This document shows positions 25,008 to 33,405 of a DNA stretch of 64,000 nucleotides, piece by piece (position 1 is the first letter of the stretch; the number at the start of each line of letters is the position of its first letter). The stretch comes from Candidatus Microthrix subdominans. Lineage in GTDB: Bacteria; Actinomycetota; Acidimicrobiia; Acidimicrobiales; Microtrichaceae. Made by a program: the position numbers and the translations under genes. Location of the stretch: positions 62,001 through 126,000 of the forward strand of contig JADJZA010000008.1 of assembly GCA_016719385.1 (NCBI GenBank), written 5' to 3'. The notes beneath the pieces were generated by a model that worked only from the letters and a program-made list of their open reading frames with translations, was not told the DNA's origin and did not search any database.

Positions 25008-26384
25008 TCAGCCGGTCGAGTCCACCTGGGGGCGATCCCCGGCTGCCCCGGTCTCGACCACCGCCGTCGCACGATCCCGGGCCTGCAGTTCCCGGCACAG
25101 CTGGACCGTGATGCGCCCAGTGATCGGCGGCAGCACAAACAGCAGGATCCGCAGGCTCCAGATCACGGCGTTGACCGACAGGCCAAAGGTGATCGAGATC
25201 ACGTCGGAGCTTCCGGCGACCAGCAGGACGCCGAGGAAGGTCAGCCCGCCCACGCCGATCCCGGTGCGGCGGGGATTGTCGCGGGGCCGCTCGAGCACGT
25301 GGTGCGCCTCGCCGTCGCCGAACTTGCGGGCCTCGATCCACGGCCACAGGTAGATCAGCGTGAACACCGCCCCGATCAGCAGCACGCCAGGGAAGAACAC
25401 GTTGGCCACGGTGAAGCCGCCGAGGCGGATCTCCCAGTTGGGGAACAGCCTGAGCGCCCCGTCCGGCCAGCCCATGTACCAGTCGGGCTGGGAGGCCGAC
25501 GACACGTTGGCCACCCGGAAGGGCCCGTAGTTCCAGATGGCGTTGATCTGTGCGACGCCGCCCAGCAGTGCGAGGAGGGCGGCGGTGAGGAAGAACAGCC
25601 CGACCGCCTTGGCGGCGTAGGTGGGCCAGAGGCGCTGGCCGACCACGTTGTCCTCGCGCTCCCGCTTGCCCGGGAAGTGGGTGTGCTTGGACCGGATCAG
25701 TAACGCCAGGTGCACGCCGATCAGGCCGGCGAGCAGGGCCGGTATCAACAGCACGTGGGCGACGAACAGGCGCTGGAGGGTGTCGGGTCCCGGGTAGGGG
25801 CCCCCGAACGCCAGCGACGACAGCCAGGTGCCGCCGACCGGGATGGAGAGGATCATCGAGTTGGCGATGCGCAGCCCGACCGCCGACAGCTGGTCGTCGA
25901 GCAGCGAATAGCCGGCGAAACCGTTGACCATGCCCAGCAGCAGCATGGTGACGCCGACCACCCAGTTGATCTCCCGGGGCTTGCGAAATGCGCCGGTGAA
26001 GAAGATACGGGCCATGTGTACGACGATCGCCGCCACGAAGATCAGCGCCGCCCAGTGATGGATCTGGCGCATCACCAGGCCGGCACGCACGTCGAAGCTG
26101 AGCGAGATCGCCGACCTGTACGCCGCCGACATCTCGACGCCCTGCAGCTTCTCGAAGCTGCCGTTGTACACGACGCTCTGAAACGACGGCTCGTAGAAGA
26201 ACGACAGCCACGTGCCGGTGAGCAACAGCACGACGAAGCTGTACAGCGCCACCTCGCCGAACAGGAACGACCAGTGGTCGGGGAACACCTTGTCAAGCAG
26301 CTTTTTGGTGTACTTCGCCCCGCCGAGCCGCTCGTCGAACCAGGTGAGCAGCCGCACGGTGAGCACGGGCTTTGGGGCGCTCAC
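25008..26384 (-). CDS. qcrB: Cytochrome bc1 complex cytochrome b subunit
   Basis: A 458-residue membrane protein with eight or more helices. Haem-ligand histidines lie in RQIHHWAALIFVAAIVVHMA and later in FVAHVLLIPALLAGLIGVHL. The quinol-oxidation motif is PDWY rather than the classical PEWY, a variant I recall from actinobacteria. The C-terminal extension after the core is present. ATG overlaps the Rieske stop by four bases. Oxidises menaquinol and passes electrons to QcrA and QcrC. Confidence 0.95.
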   Translation of the reverse strand: MSAPKPVLTVRLLTWFDERLGGAKYTKKLLDKVFPDHWSFLFGEVALYSFVVLLLTGTWLSFFYEPSFQSVVYNGSFEKLQGVEMSAAYRSAISLSFDVRAGLVMRQIHHWAALIFVAAIVVHMARIFFTGAFRKPREINWVVGVTMLLLGMVNGFAGYSLLDDQLSAVGLRIANSMILSIPVGGTWLSSLAFGGPYPGPDTLQRLFVAHVLLIPALLAGLIGVHLALLIRSKHTHFPGKREREDNVVGQRLWPTYAAKAVGLFFLTAALLALLGGVAQINAIWNYGPFRVANVSSASQPDWYMGWPDGALRLFPNWEIRLGGFTVANVFFPGVLLIGAVFTLIYLWPWIEARKFGDGEAHHVLERPRDNPRRTGIGVGGLTFLGVLLVAGSSDVISITFGLSVNAVIWSLRILLFVLPPITGRITVQLCRELQARDRATAVVETGAAGDRPQVDSTG

Positions 26385-27361
26385 GAGTCGCGGTCCTGGG
26401 TCCAGAAGCCGGGCCCGACCGGCCGTTCAAAGTCGCCCTCGGCCACGAGATATCCCTCGTCGTCCATGCCGATCGGCAGCTGGGGCAGGTCCCGGGGGGC
26501 CGGGCCGAAGATCACTTTGCAGCCCTTGGTGACATCGAACGTGCTCTGGTGGCATGGGCAGAACAACAAGCCCTGGTTGGACTCGTACAGGCCGACCGGG
26601 CAACCAGCGTGGGTGCAGATCTTGGAGAACGCCACCAGGGTGCCCAGCCCGTAGCCCTCCCGACTGGTCTGGGGGCCGAGCTGTTCGGCGGTCAGGCGGA
26701 TCAACAGGGTGGGCGAGTTGGCATCGTCGAGGTGGCCCTCGGGCATGACGGTCAGCACACCGGACGTGGCGATGTCGCCGGGCTTCACCGGCTGGCCCTC
26801 GGGAGTGACCAGCCGCACGCCCTTGGCCATCGGAGTGGTGGTCAGCCCCTGACCCGGACGCGGGCCCAGCGACCGCAAGGGAAACAGCACGGCGACGCCG
26901 AACGCAGCGGCCACCCCGCCGAGCATGCGCACCAGGATCTTGCGTCGGCCCACGTCCTCCTCGGCGAGCTCCAGGTCGTCCTCCAGGGCTTCGAGCTCCT
27001 CGGGCGGTGAGGCGAGCGGCTCGCGGTACTCCTCGACCTCCTCGGCGGGCAGAAAGCGGTGCGCCCACGACACCAGGCCGATGCCGATGCCGGCCAGCGC
27101 CAGCGCCAAAAAGATCCCCTCCGCCTGCGGTTGCCCCCCGATGGCGTACACCCAGGCCAGCGCAATCGAGGCGACGATCGCCATCGAGAAGGCCATGACC
27201 GGCACCGTGACCCGGCCTCCGATGATCAGGTGGGCGTCCTCGGCCCGGGGAACGAGCGTCGGATCGACCGCCTCGTCGCCATCGACCGCCGCGTCGCCGT
27301 CGGTGGGCATGTCGCCGTTGGCGGTGCTGCCCGTGGAGCTGTGGTCCGGGTGATCGCTCAC
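26381..27361 (-). CDS. qcrA: Rieske iron-sulfur subunit of the bc1 complex
   Basis: A 326-residue actinobacterial-type Rieske protein: acidic N-terminus, three membrane helices (about residues 50-75, 80-105 and 145-165), then the cluster domain with CTHAGC and CPCHQS, the two Cys and two His that bind the 2Fe-2S centre. GTG start at 27361 overlaps the qcrC stop. Confidence 0.95.
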   Translation of the reverse strand: MSDHPDHSSTGSTANGDMPTDGDAAVDGDEAVDPTLVPRAEDAHLIIGGRVTVPVMAFSMAIVASIALAWVYAIGGQPQAEGIFLALALAGIGIGLVSWAHRFLPAEEVEEYREPLASPPEELEALEDDLELAEEDVGRRKILVRMLGGVAAAFGVAVLFPLRSLGPRPGQGLTTTPMAKGVRLVTPEGQPVKPGDIATSGVLTVMPEGHLDDANSPTLLIRLTAEQLGPQTSREGYGLGTLVAFSKICTHAGCPVGLYESNQGLLFCPCHQSTFDVTKGCKVIFGPAPRDLPQLPIGMDDEGYLVAEGDFERPVGPGFWTQDRDS

Positions 27362-28206
27362 TGCTCGCCCCGATCATCGCCGGACTTGGCGTGCCTTGGT
27401 TTACGGGTAATCCAGCGCATGGCGCCGAACAGCACGGTGGTCAGCGCCACCCAGGCGACGAACCCCTCGGGCACCGGCCCGACCGCTCCCAGATCGAAGC
27501 CGCCCCGGCCCTCGCGGTCGTTCAGCGTGAGGGCATAGGCGGCGATGTTGTCGGCCTCCGAGCGGGAGAGGGTGTCGGGGCCGAACACGGGCATCTGCCC
27601 GGGGCCGGTGCGCATCGCCTCGACCAGTTCGGTCGCCGATGCGTCCCACAGCGTCGGAGCGGCCCGGCCCTGGCTGAGCGCACCGCCCGAACCAGCGGCG
27701 TTGTGGCAGGCCGCACAGTTGGCCCGGAACAACTCGCCGCCCAGGGCCAGGTCCGGGTTGCTGACGTCGACCTCGGGGATCGCCGGCCCGGGGCCGCCGG
27801 GACCGACGAGCGTGCCGACGTAGGCGACCAGCGCCTCGATCTCGTCGTCGGGATAGGCGGTGGGCTTGCGAACCGCCTGGGCGTTCGGGCTGGCGAGGGG
27901 CATGCGGCCCGTGCGGATCTGGAAGTCGGCCGACGCCTCACCGACCCCGTACAGGCTTGGCGCCTTCACCCCGCCCTCGAGCGTGCGCCCCTTGGCGTCA
28001 ACCCCGTGGCAGGTGGCGCAGCCGGTGACGAACAGGTCGCGGCCGGCCTTCACCAGCGCATCGTCGGCAGTCCCTGCCGTCGGAAGGGCTGAGGCAGGGA
28101 GTGGGGCATTCGGCGGTGCGACGGCACCGACCCCGCCGGTCAGCGCGAACACCGCCGCCACCATCGTTGCCCCGAGCGCGAGCTGGGCCCAGACACGCCG
28201 TGGCAC
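27358..28206 (-). CDS. qcrC: Di-haem cytochrome c subunit of the bc1 complex
   Basis: A 282-residue protein with a signal/anchor helix, two c-type haem motifs (CATCH near residue 57, CAACH near 160) and a C-terminal membrane helix (VAWVALTTVLFGAMRW). Two haems in QcrC are the hallmark of actinobacterial bc1-aa3 supercomplexes that lack soluble cytochrome c. GTG at 28206 is the first start after the ctaE stop; there is no strong ribosome site, so coupling to ctaE is likely. Confidence 0.92.
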   Translation of the reverse strand: MPRRVWAQLALGATMVAAVFALTGGVGAVAPPNAPLPASALPTAGTADDALVKAGRDLFVTGCATCHGVDAKGRTLEGGVKAPSLYGVGEASADFQIRTGRMPLASPNAQAVRKPTAYPDDEIEALVAYVGTLVGPGGPGPAIPEVDVSNPDLALGGELFRANCAACHNAAGSGGALSQGRAAPTLWDASATELVEAMRTGPGQMPVFGPDTLSRSEADNIAAYALTLNDREGRGGFDLGAVGPVPEGFVAWVALTTVLFGAMRWITRKPRHAKSGDDRGEQ

Positions 28207-28211
28207 CGTCG

Positions 28212-28811
28212 TCAGCCGATCACGTAGACGGTGAGAAAGACGGCCACCCACACCACGTCGACGAAGTGCCAGTACCAGTCGGTGGCCAGGCGAAAGCCGG
28301 GCGTGTCGGTTTCGGTGCGGAGCGCCGTCAGGTAGAACACCAGCAGTCCCAGGCCCAACACGACGTGCAGGCCGTGGAAGCCGGTGAGCAGGTAGTAGAT
28401 GCTGCCGTACGCGCCGCCGCTGTCCATCGTGAAGCCGTTGCCCAGGTACTCGACGGTCTGGTTGGCCATGAAGGCAATGCCGAGGGCCAGCGTGAGTCCG
28501 CCCCAGCCGATGGCCGCCCTCATCTGGCGACGCTCGGCGGCGCGGTGGCTGAGGATCATCGTGCCCGACGATGCAACGAGCAACACCGTGAAGATGGCGG
28601 TACGCCACACCTCCAGCCCGATTCCGGCCGGCGGCCACGGGTCGTTGGCGGAGCGAAGGGTGAACCAGGCGGCGAAGAGGCCGGAGAAGAACATCACCTC
28701 CGAGCCCAGCCACACGGCCATGCCCACGGCAGCCGGGGTGGGTCGGCGAATGGTCGGTTTAACGCCGATGTCAGCCGATGCCGTTGTGAAGTCCGGGGCG
28801 AGATCCGCCAT
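28212..28811 (-). CDS. ctaE: Cytochrome c oxidase subunit III
   Basis: A 199-residue membrane protein with five helices, the short form of subunit III seen in actinobacteria. Motifs include WLGSEVMFFSGLFAAWF, LTGFHGLHVVLG and YWHFVDVVWVAVF. Start chosen at 28811 (MADLAP); ATG at 28823 is also in frame. Heads the ctaE-qcrC-qcrA-qcrB transcript and faces ctaG across 93 bases. Confidence 0.93.
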   Translation of the reverse strand: MADLAPDFTTASADIGVKPTIRRPTPAAVGMAVWLGSEVMFFSGLFAAWFTLRSANDPWPPAGIGLEVWRTAIFTVLLVASSGTMILSHRAAERRQMRAAIGWGGLTLALGIAFMANQTVEYLGNGFTMDSGGAYGSIYYLLTGFHGLHVVLGLGLLVFYLTALRTETDTPGFRLATDWYWHFVDVVWVAVFLTVYVIG

Positions 28812-28904
28812 GGCAAGCAACATAGTGCGATGCTGAATCGGCGTCGATGAAAATCAAATTCAAATGTGTCGAATCGGTCAGATTTTGCCGTCGCTTGTGG
28901 TTCA

Positions 28905-29810
28905 ATGGCAGCAATGCGGTACTGGTGCGGTTCGATCTCCGGCTCCGGTGGCTTCGGCTGGCTGCCCGCGCTGGCGGTGATTGCTGCCGCCGCGTGGTAT
29001 GGCGCCTCGGCGCTGTTGCTGCATCGGCGGGGTGGCTCCTGGCCGTTGGGCAGGGCGATCTGGGCGGGTATTGGCGTTGCGGTTGCCGTTGCGGTCACCC
29101 AGGGACCGGTCGAAGGCCTGGCGATGCAGCGCTTCAGCTTTCATTCCGTTCAGCACGTGGCGCTGGGCATGTTCGTCCCGCTGTGCATCGTTGCCGCCGC
29201 GCCGCTCACGCTGGCCCTGCGGACGTCCAAGCCATCGACCCGGCGCCGCCTGCGCAACATATCCGGATCGGCGCCGGTGCGGATCGTGTCGCACCCGGCG
29301 GTGACGCTGCCGATCTACCTGGCGACGATGGTCGCCGTGTTCTTTACCCCGGTGTTCCCGGCGATGATGAACTCCCACGTCGCCCACCAGGCGTTCAACG
29401 CCCATCTGTTGGTGGCGGGCACGATGTTCGCCTGGCCGCTGGTTGGCGCCGACCCCAGCCCGCATCGCATCGCCTACCCGGCCCGCATGGGCCTGGTGTT
29501 CCTGTCGTTGCCGCTGCACAGCGTCGGCATCATGGCGCTGCTGAGCGCCAGCACGCTGGTGGGCGGGGCGGCGGCCCAGCGCGCCGCCGGGATCGGTGGG
29601 TTCGATGCGCTGGCCGACCAGCGGATGGGCGCCAGCCTGATGTGGGTGCTGGGCGAGGTGGTCGGCATCACCGCCGTCGGCCTGGCCGCCCGGCGATGGT
29701 TCGTCGCCGATCGTTCGGCCACCCGTGCCCGACTTCGACGCGGCCCGTTCGGCTCGGCGTCGGCGAACGAGGGCCGCATCCCAGCGCTGCGCGGCGGAGC
29801 GGCGACGTGA
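28905..29810 (+). CDS. ctaG: CtaG-like cytochrome c oxidase assembly membrane protein
   Basis: A 301-residue protein with about seven membrane helices. FHSVQHVALGMFVPLCIVAA and NSHVAHQAFNAHLLVAGTMF carry the conserved histidines of the Bacillus-type CtaG family (caa3 oxidase assembly). Start uncertain: ATG 28905, ATG 28914 or GTG 28866. Its TGA overlaps the ctaC GTG. Confidence 0.87.
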   Translation: MAAMRYWCGSISGSGGFGWLPALAVIAAAAWYGASALLLHRRGGSWPLGRAIWAGIGVAVAVAVTQGPVEGLAMQRFSFHSVQHVALGMFVPLCIVAAAPLTLALRTSKPSTRRRLRNISGSAPVRIVSHPAVTLPIYLATMVAVFFTPVFPAMMNSHVAHQAFNAHLLVAGTMFAWPLVGADPSPHRIAYPARMGLVFLSLPLHSVGIMALLSASTLVGGAAAQRAAGIGGFDALADQRMGASLMWVLGEVVGITAVGLAARRWFVADRSATRARLRRGPFGSASANEGRIPALRGGAAT

Positions 29811-30607
29811 GCTCGCCGCGACCGGCCGTTCGGCGATGGCGGCGAGTCGTCCCGGTCGGCGCGCTGGCGTTCGGTGTCGCCGCGCTCGCTGCCGGGTGTG
29901 GCAACGCCGGCATGCCCGAACCGGTCAGCACCCAGGGCGATTCGACCCTCACGCTGTGGTGGGTGTTCATCGTCGCCGCCGCCATCATTGGCGGGCTGAC
30001 GATGTTCCTCATCCTGTTCGCGTCCCTCAAGTTTCGTCGCCGGTCCGACGAGTTGCCCTCCCAGCAGCAATACCACGTGCCGCTCGAGGTGATCTACACC
30101 GCCATCCCGGTGCTGGTGGTCATCGGGCTGTTCGCCGTCTCCGTCGTGACCCAGGTGGACGTCAACGCATTGAGCGACGACCCCGACGTCGTCGTCGACG
30201 TCATCGGCTACCAGTGGCAGTGGGAGTTTCGCTACCCGGAGGAGGGCGCCCGCTCCACCGCCGCCGGCCAGGATCCAGCGGTCCTGGTGTTGCCGGTCGA
30301 CTCGACGGTTCGCTTCAACCTCACCACCCGCGACGTCAACCACTCGTTCTGGCTGCCCGAGCTGTTGGAGAAGCGCGACCTGATCCAGCGGGTCGACAAC
30401 TCCATCGAGGTCAACCTCAACCGGAAGGGCGAGTTCAAGGGACGTTGCGCCGAGTTCTGTGGGCTCGATCACTGGCGCATGTCGTTCGTCATGAAGGTGG
30501 TGTCCCGGGACGACTACGAGGCCTGGATCGCCCAACACCAGGTGGACGATCCTGCGCTCAGCGACGGATCGAACGGCGGATCGACCAACAGCGAACAGGG
30601 TGGCTGA
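29807..30607 (+). CDS. ctaC: Cytochrome c oxidase subunit II
   Basis: A 266-residue lipoprotein-like subunit: lipobox LAAGC near residue 27, two membrane helices, then the cupredoxin domain. The CuA site is CAEFCGLDHWRM, with an upstream His in VNHSFW. No fused cytochrome c domain, consistent with electron delivery from QcrC. GTG at 29807 overlaps ctaG. Confidence 0.94.
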   Translation: MSSPRPAVRRWRRVVPVGALAFGVAALAAGCGNAGMPEPVSTQGDSTLTLWWVFIVAAAIIGGLTMFLILFASLKFRRRSDELPSQQQYHVPLEVIYTAIPVLVVIGLFAVSVVTQVDVNALSDDPDVVVDVIGYQWQWEFRYPEEGARSTAAGQDPAVLVLPVDSTVRFNLTTRDVNHSFWLPELLEKRDLIQRVDNSIEVNLNRKGEFKGRCAEFCGLDHWRMSFVMKVVSRDDYEAWIAQHQVDDPALSDGSNGGSTNSEQGG

Positions 30608-30608
30608 C

Positions 30609-32378
30609 ATGACACTGCTCGAAGATGCGATCGTCCCGCCGCCCGAACCGCCCTCGCAGGTGGCCCGCTCTGGCGAGCGGCCGCAACCTCAGCCGTCGGG
30701 GTGGCTGAAGTGGCTGACGTCGACCGATCACAAGGTGATCGGCCTCAGCTACATCGTCACCTCGTTTGCGTTCTTCCTTATCGCCGGCCTGCTCGCCGGC
30801 GTCATGCGCGGCCAGTTGGCCCAGCCGGAGCTCACGCTGGTGTCCAACGACGCGTACAACCAGATCTTCACCATGCACGGCAGCCTGATGCTGTTCCTTT
30901 TCATCGGACCGTTTGCCTTTGGTCTGGCCAACTACATGGTGCCTCTGCAGATCGGCGCCGACGACATGGCTTTTCCGCGACTCAACCTGTTCAGCTACTG
31001 GCTGTTTCTCGGCGGCGGCCTGACGATGATGTCGGGCTTTCTTACCGCCGGCGGCGCAGCGGCGTTCGGCTGGTTCGGCTACACCCCGCTGAGCAGCGGC
31101 ATCTACTCGCCGGGACTTGGCGGTGACGTCTGGCTGGCCGGGGTGGCGCTGGTCGGCTTCTCCGGCATTCTGACCGCGGTCAACGTGCTCGCCACCGTGA
31201 TCGCCATGCGACATCCGGACATGGGCATGTTTCAAATGCCGATCTTCACCTGGAACATGGTGGTCACCAGCGTGGCGGTGCTGTTGGCCTTCCCGGTGCT
31301 GACCGCAGCGGTGGTCATGCTGTTCGCCGAGCGCCACTTCGGTGCCCACGTGTTCGACCCAACCGCAGGAGGAGTGCCGCTGTTGTGGCAGCACCTGTTC
31401 TGGTTCTTCGGCCACCCCGAGGTCTACATCGTGGTCCTGCCGTACTTCGGCGTGATCACCGAGACGATTCCGGTGTTCTCCCGACGACCCTTGTTCGGGT
31501 ACATCGGGTTGGTGTTCGCCACGCTGGCGATCGCCGGGTTGTCGGTCGGCGTGTGGGCGCACCACATGTTTGCCACCGGGGCGGTGCTGCTGCCGTTCTT
31601 CAGCGCGGTCAGCCTGCTGATCGCCGTGCCCACCGGCGTGAAGATGTTCAACTGGATCGGCACGATGTGGGGCGGGCAGATCAGCTTCAAGACGCCCATG
31701 CTGTTTTCCGTCGGGTTTCTGGTGTCGTTTCTGATGGGTGGCGTCACCGGCGTGATGCTGGCCTCGCCGGCGATCGACTTCCACGTCACCGACAGCTACT
31801 TCGTCGTCGCCCACTTCCACTACGTGCTGATCGGCGGGTCGGTGTTCGGGGTGTTCGCCGCCATCTACTACTGGTTTCCCAAGTGGACCGGCCGGATGCT
31901 CAGCGAGACACTGGGCAAGTGGCACTTCTGGCTGTTCTTCATCGGCTTCCACATGACCTTCCTGGTCCAGCACATGCTCGGCCTGGCCGGCATGCCCCGG
32001 CGGGTGGCCAGCTACGAGGCAACCGACGGGTTTACGACGCTGAACGTCATCTCATCGGTGGGCTATCTCTTTCAATTCGCGTCGATCAGCTTTTTGCTGT
32101 GGAACGTCTGGCGGTCCTGGCGCCACGGCGACGTCGCCGGCGACGACCCGTGGGAGGGCTACACGCTGGAGTGGGCGACCACGTCGCCGCCCCCGCCGCA
32201 CAACTTCGACGGACCACTTCCGCCGATCACCAGCGAGCGGCCCGTGTTCGACCAGCGCCATCGCGAGCTGGCCAAGGCGGCCGAGCACCGGTCGGTCATC
32301 CCCGGCGCCCTCGGGGCGGTCGGCCTGGTCGACGACGTCGAGGCGCCCGGCGATGCGACCAGCGGGGACGGAACATGA
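30609..32378 (+). CDS. ctaD: Cytochrome c oxidase subunit I
   Basis: A 589-residue haem-copper oxidase core with 12 helices. Haem a ligand in MHGSLMLF; CuB and cross-linked Tyr in FFGHPEVYIV; HH pair in WAHHMF; haem a3/a ligands in VAHFHYVLIGG. ATG at 30609 begins one base after the ctaC stop; an in-frame GTG at 30600 is possible. Reduces O2 to water and pumps protons. Confidence 0.96.
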   Translation: MTLLEDAIVPPPEPPSQVARSGERPQPQPSGWLKWLTSTDHKVIGLSYIVTSFAFFLIAGLLAGVMRGQLAQPELTLVSNDAYNQIFTMHGSLMLFLFIGPFAFGLANYMVPLQIGADDMAFPRLNLFSYWLFLGGGLTMMSGFLTAGGAAAFGWFGYTPLSSGIYSPGLGGDVWLAGVALVGFSGILTAVNVLATVIAMRHPDMGMFQMPIFTWNMVVTSVAVLLAFPVLTAAVVMLFAERHFGAHVFDPTAGGVPLLWQHLFWFFGHPEVYIVVLPYFGVITETIPVFSRRPLFGYIGLVFATLAIAGLSVGVWAHHMFATGAVLLPFFSAVSLLIAVPTGVKMFNWIGTMWGGQISFKTPMLFSVGFLVSFLMGGVTGVMLASPAIDFHVTDSYFVVAHFHYVLIGGSVFGVFAAIYYWFPKWTGRMLSETLGKWHFWLFFIGFHMTFLVQHMLGLAGMPRRVASYEATDGFTTLNVISSVGYLFQFASISFLLWNVWRSWRHGDVAGDDPWEGYTLEWATTSPPPPHNFDGPLPPITSERPVFDQRHRELAKAAEHRSVIPGALGAVGLVDDVEAPGDATSGDGT

Positions 32379-32767
32379 GCGAGGCTCGCGCCGACCGTGT
32401 GGTGCCATTCGAGTTCCGGACGTTTGCCGGCATCAGCGCCTTCTTCGTGGTGCTCGGCACGATCTACGTGTTCACGTCCTTCGAACCCGCCGGAACCACG
32501 ATGCTGTTTTCGTGTGCCGGGCTGGGCGCGCTGGGCATGTGGGTGTCTCGGCGCAACCGCCCTGGCGACGTCGAGGTCGACGCCAAGACGGTTGCCGAAC
32601 CCAGCCACGCGGTGGAGTCGTCGCTGTGGCCGTTGACCCTCGGCCTGGGGCTTTTGCTGGTCGCCAACGGGTTTGTTCTCGGCCTGTGGCTGCTGGTGCC
32701 CGGTGCTGCGCTCGTGCTGCGCGGCCTGGTCGGCGTGTTCACGGAGCGTCCCTCACCGACCCGCTAA
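32375..32767 (+). CDS. ctaF: Cytochrome c oxidase subunit IV (CtaF-like)
   Basis: A 130-residue protein with four hydrophobic segments arranged as two pairs and a soluble loop between (NRPGDVEVDAKTVAEPSHAV). ATG overlaps the ctaD stop. Position and topology match actinobacterial CtaF, a small oxidase subunit; sequence similarity alone would be weak. Its stop overlaps that of a leftward pseudogene. Confidence 0.78.
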   Translation: MSEARADRVVPFEFRTFAGISAFFVVLGTIYVFTSFEPAGTTMLFSCAGLGALGMWVSRRNRPGDVEVDAKTVAEPSHAVESSLWPLTLGLGLLLVANGFVLGLWLLVPGAALVLRGLVGVFTERPSPTR

Positions 32768-32943
32768 GCAGAACCTACGCGGAGATCACGCCATCGCCAG
32801 CCGGCGCCGTCGATCAGCAGCTCGGGGTCGCCGGTCCACAACGTCGCATCGAGCGACAGGGCGGTAGCCGCCACAAAGACATCCGCGTAGGCCATGGGAT
32901 GGTCGGCTTTGATCCGCCCCGCCTGTAGCACCAGTTCGCCGTT
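32764..32943 (-). pseudogene. C-terminal remnant of a PIN-domain (VapC-like) toxin
   Basis: The leftward frame NGELVLQAGRIKADHPMAYAD, then FVAATALSLDATLWTGDPELL, is the C-terminal third of a PIN ribonuclease (conserved YAD and TGDPE acids). Its N-terminus is missing: upstream, the DNA changes to a different gene in a different frame. Probably inactive. Confidence 0.7.
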
Positions 32944-33326
32944 GGGTACCCGGCAGTGTCCTGGCCGTGCACGATGATGTCGGTCAGCGGGTCCAACGGG
33001 CTGCTCATCGGCGTCCGCTTCATTGAAGACGCCGTCGCCCGGATCTGCGCGATCAGCTCGGACGCGGCAACGTCGGCGGCCAGGTGCACCGCCTGCTCGC
33101 GCTCCATCCGGTCGAAGTCCCCTCGCGCTCTGCTCGCCCCGCGGATCATGTCCCACAGCCCGGTGGTGGTGGAGGTGGACAGGTGGGCGACGACCTGGTG
33201 CGCGGTCCAGGCCTCGCACCACGACTGCGCGCTCCACGCGGCCTCATCGAGCCCGTCCAGGTAGTCGCACAGCGCTAAGCGCTCGGCCGTGGTGGCGTTG
33301 GGCCTTCTGGGTTGGATAGTGACCAA
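32944..33326 (-). pseudogene. N-terminal remnant of a maleylpyruvate-isomerase-like gene
   Basis: From ATG 33326 the frame reads ALCDYLDGLDEAAWSAQSW and WTAHQVVAHLSTSTT, then DPLTDIIVHGQDTAGY, the N-terminal half of a mycothiol-enzyme-like (TIGR03083-type) protein. After that it loses similarity, and the adjoining bases encode a VapC tail in another frame. A deletion has joined two unrelated genes here. Confidence 0.7.
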
Positions 33327-33405
33327 CAGGTGACCTCAACCCTCCCCAGAGATGGTGCCGGGCGGCCTGCGGGACCGGTGCCGGCCGGGAGTACGGTCGC
33401 GATCC

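Noticed and set aside
30558..31973. Long leftward open frame opposite ctaD
   Set aside because: Low-complexity shadow composition against an unmistakable oxidase subunit on the other strand.
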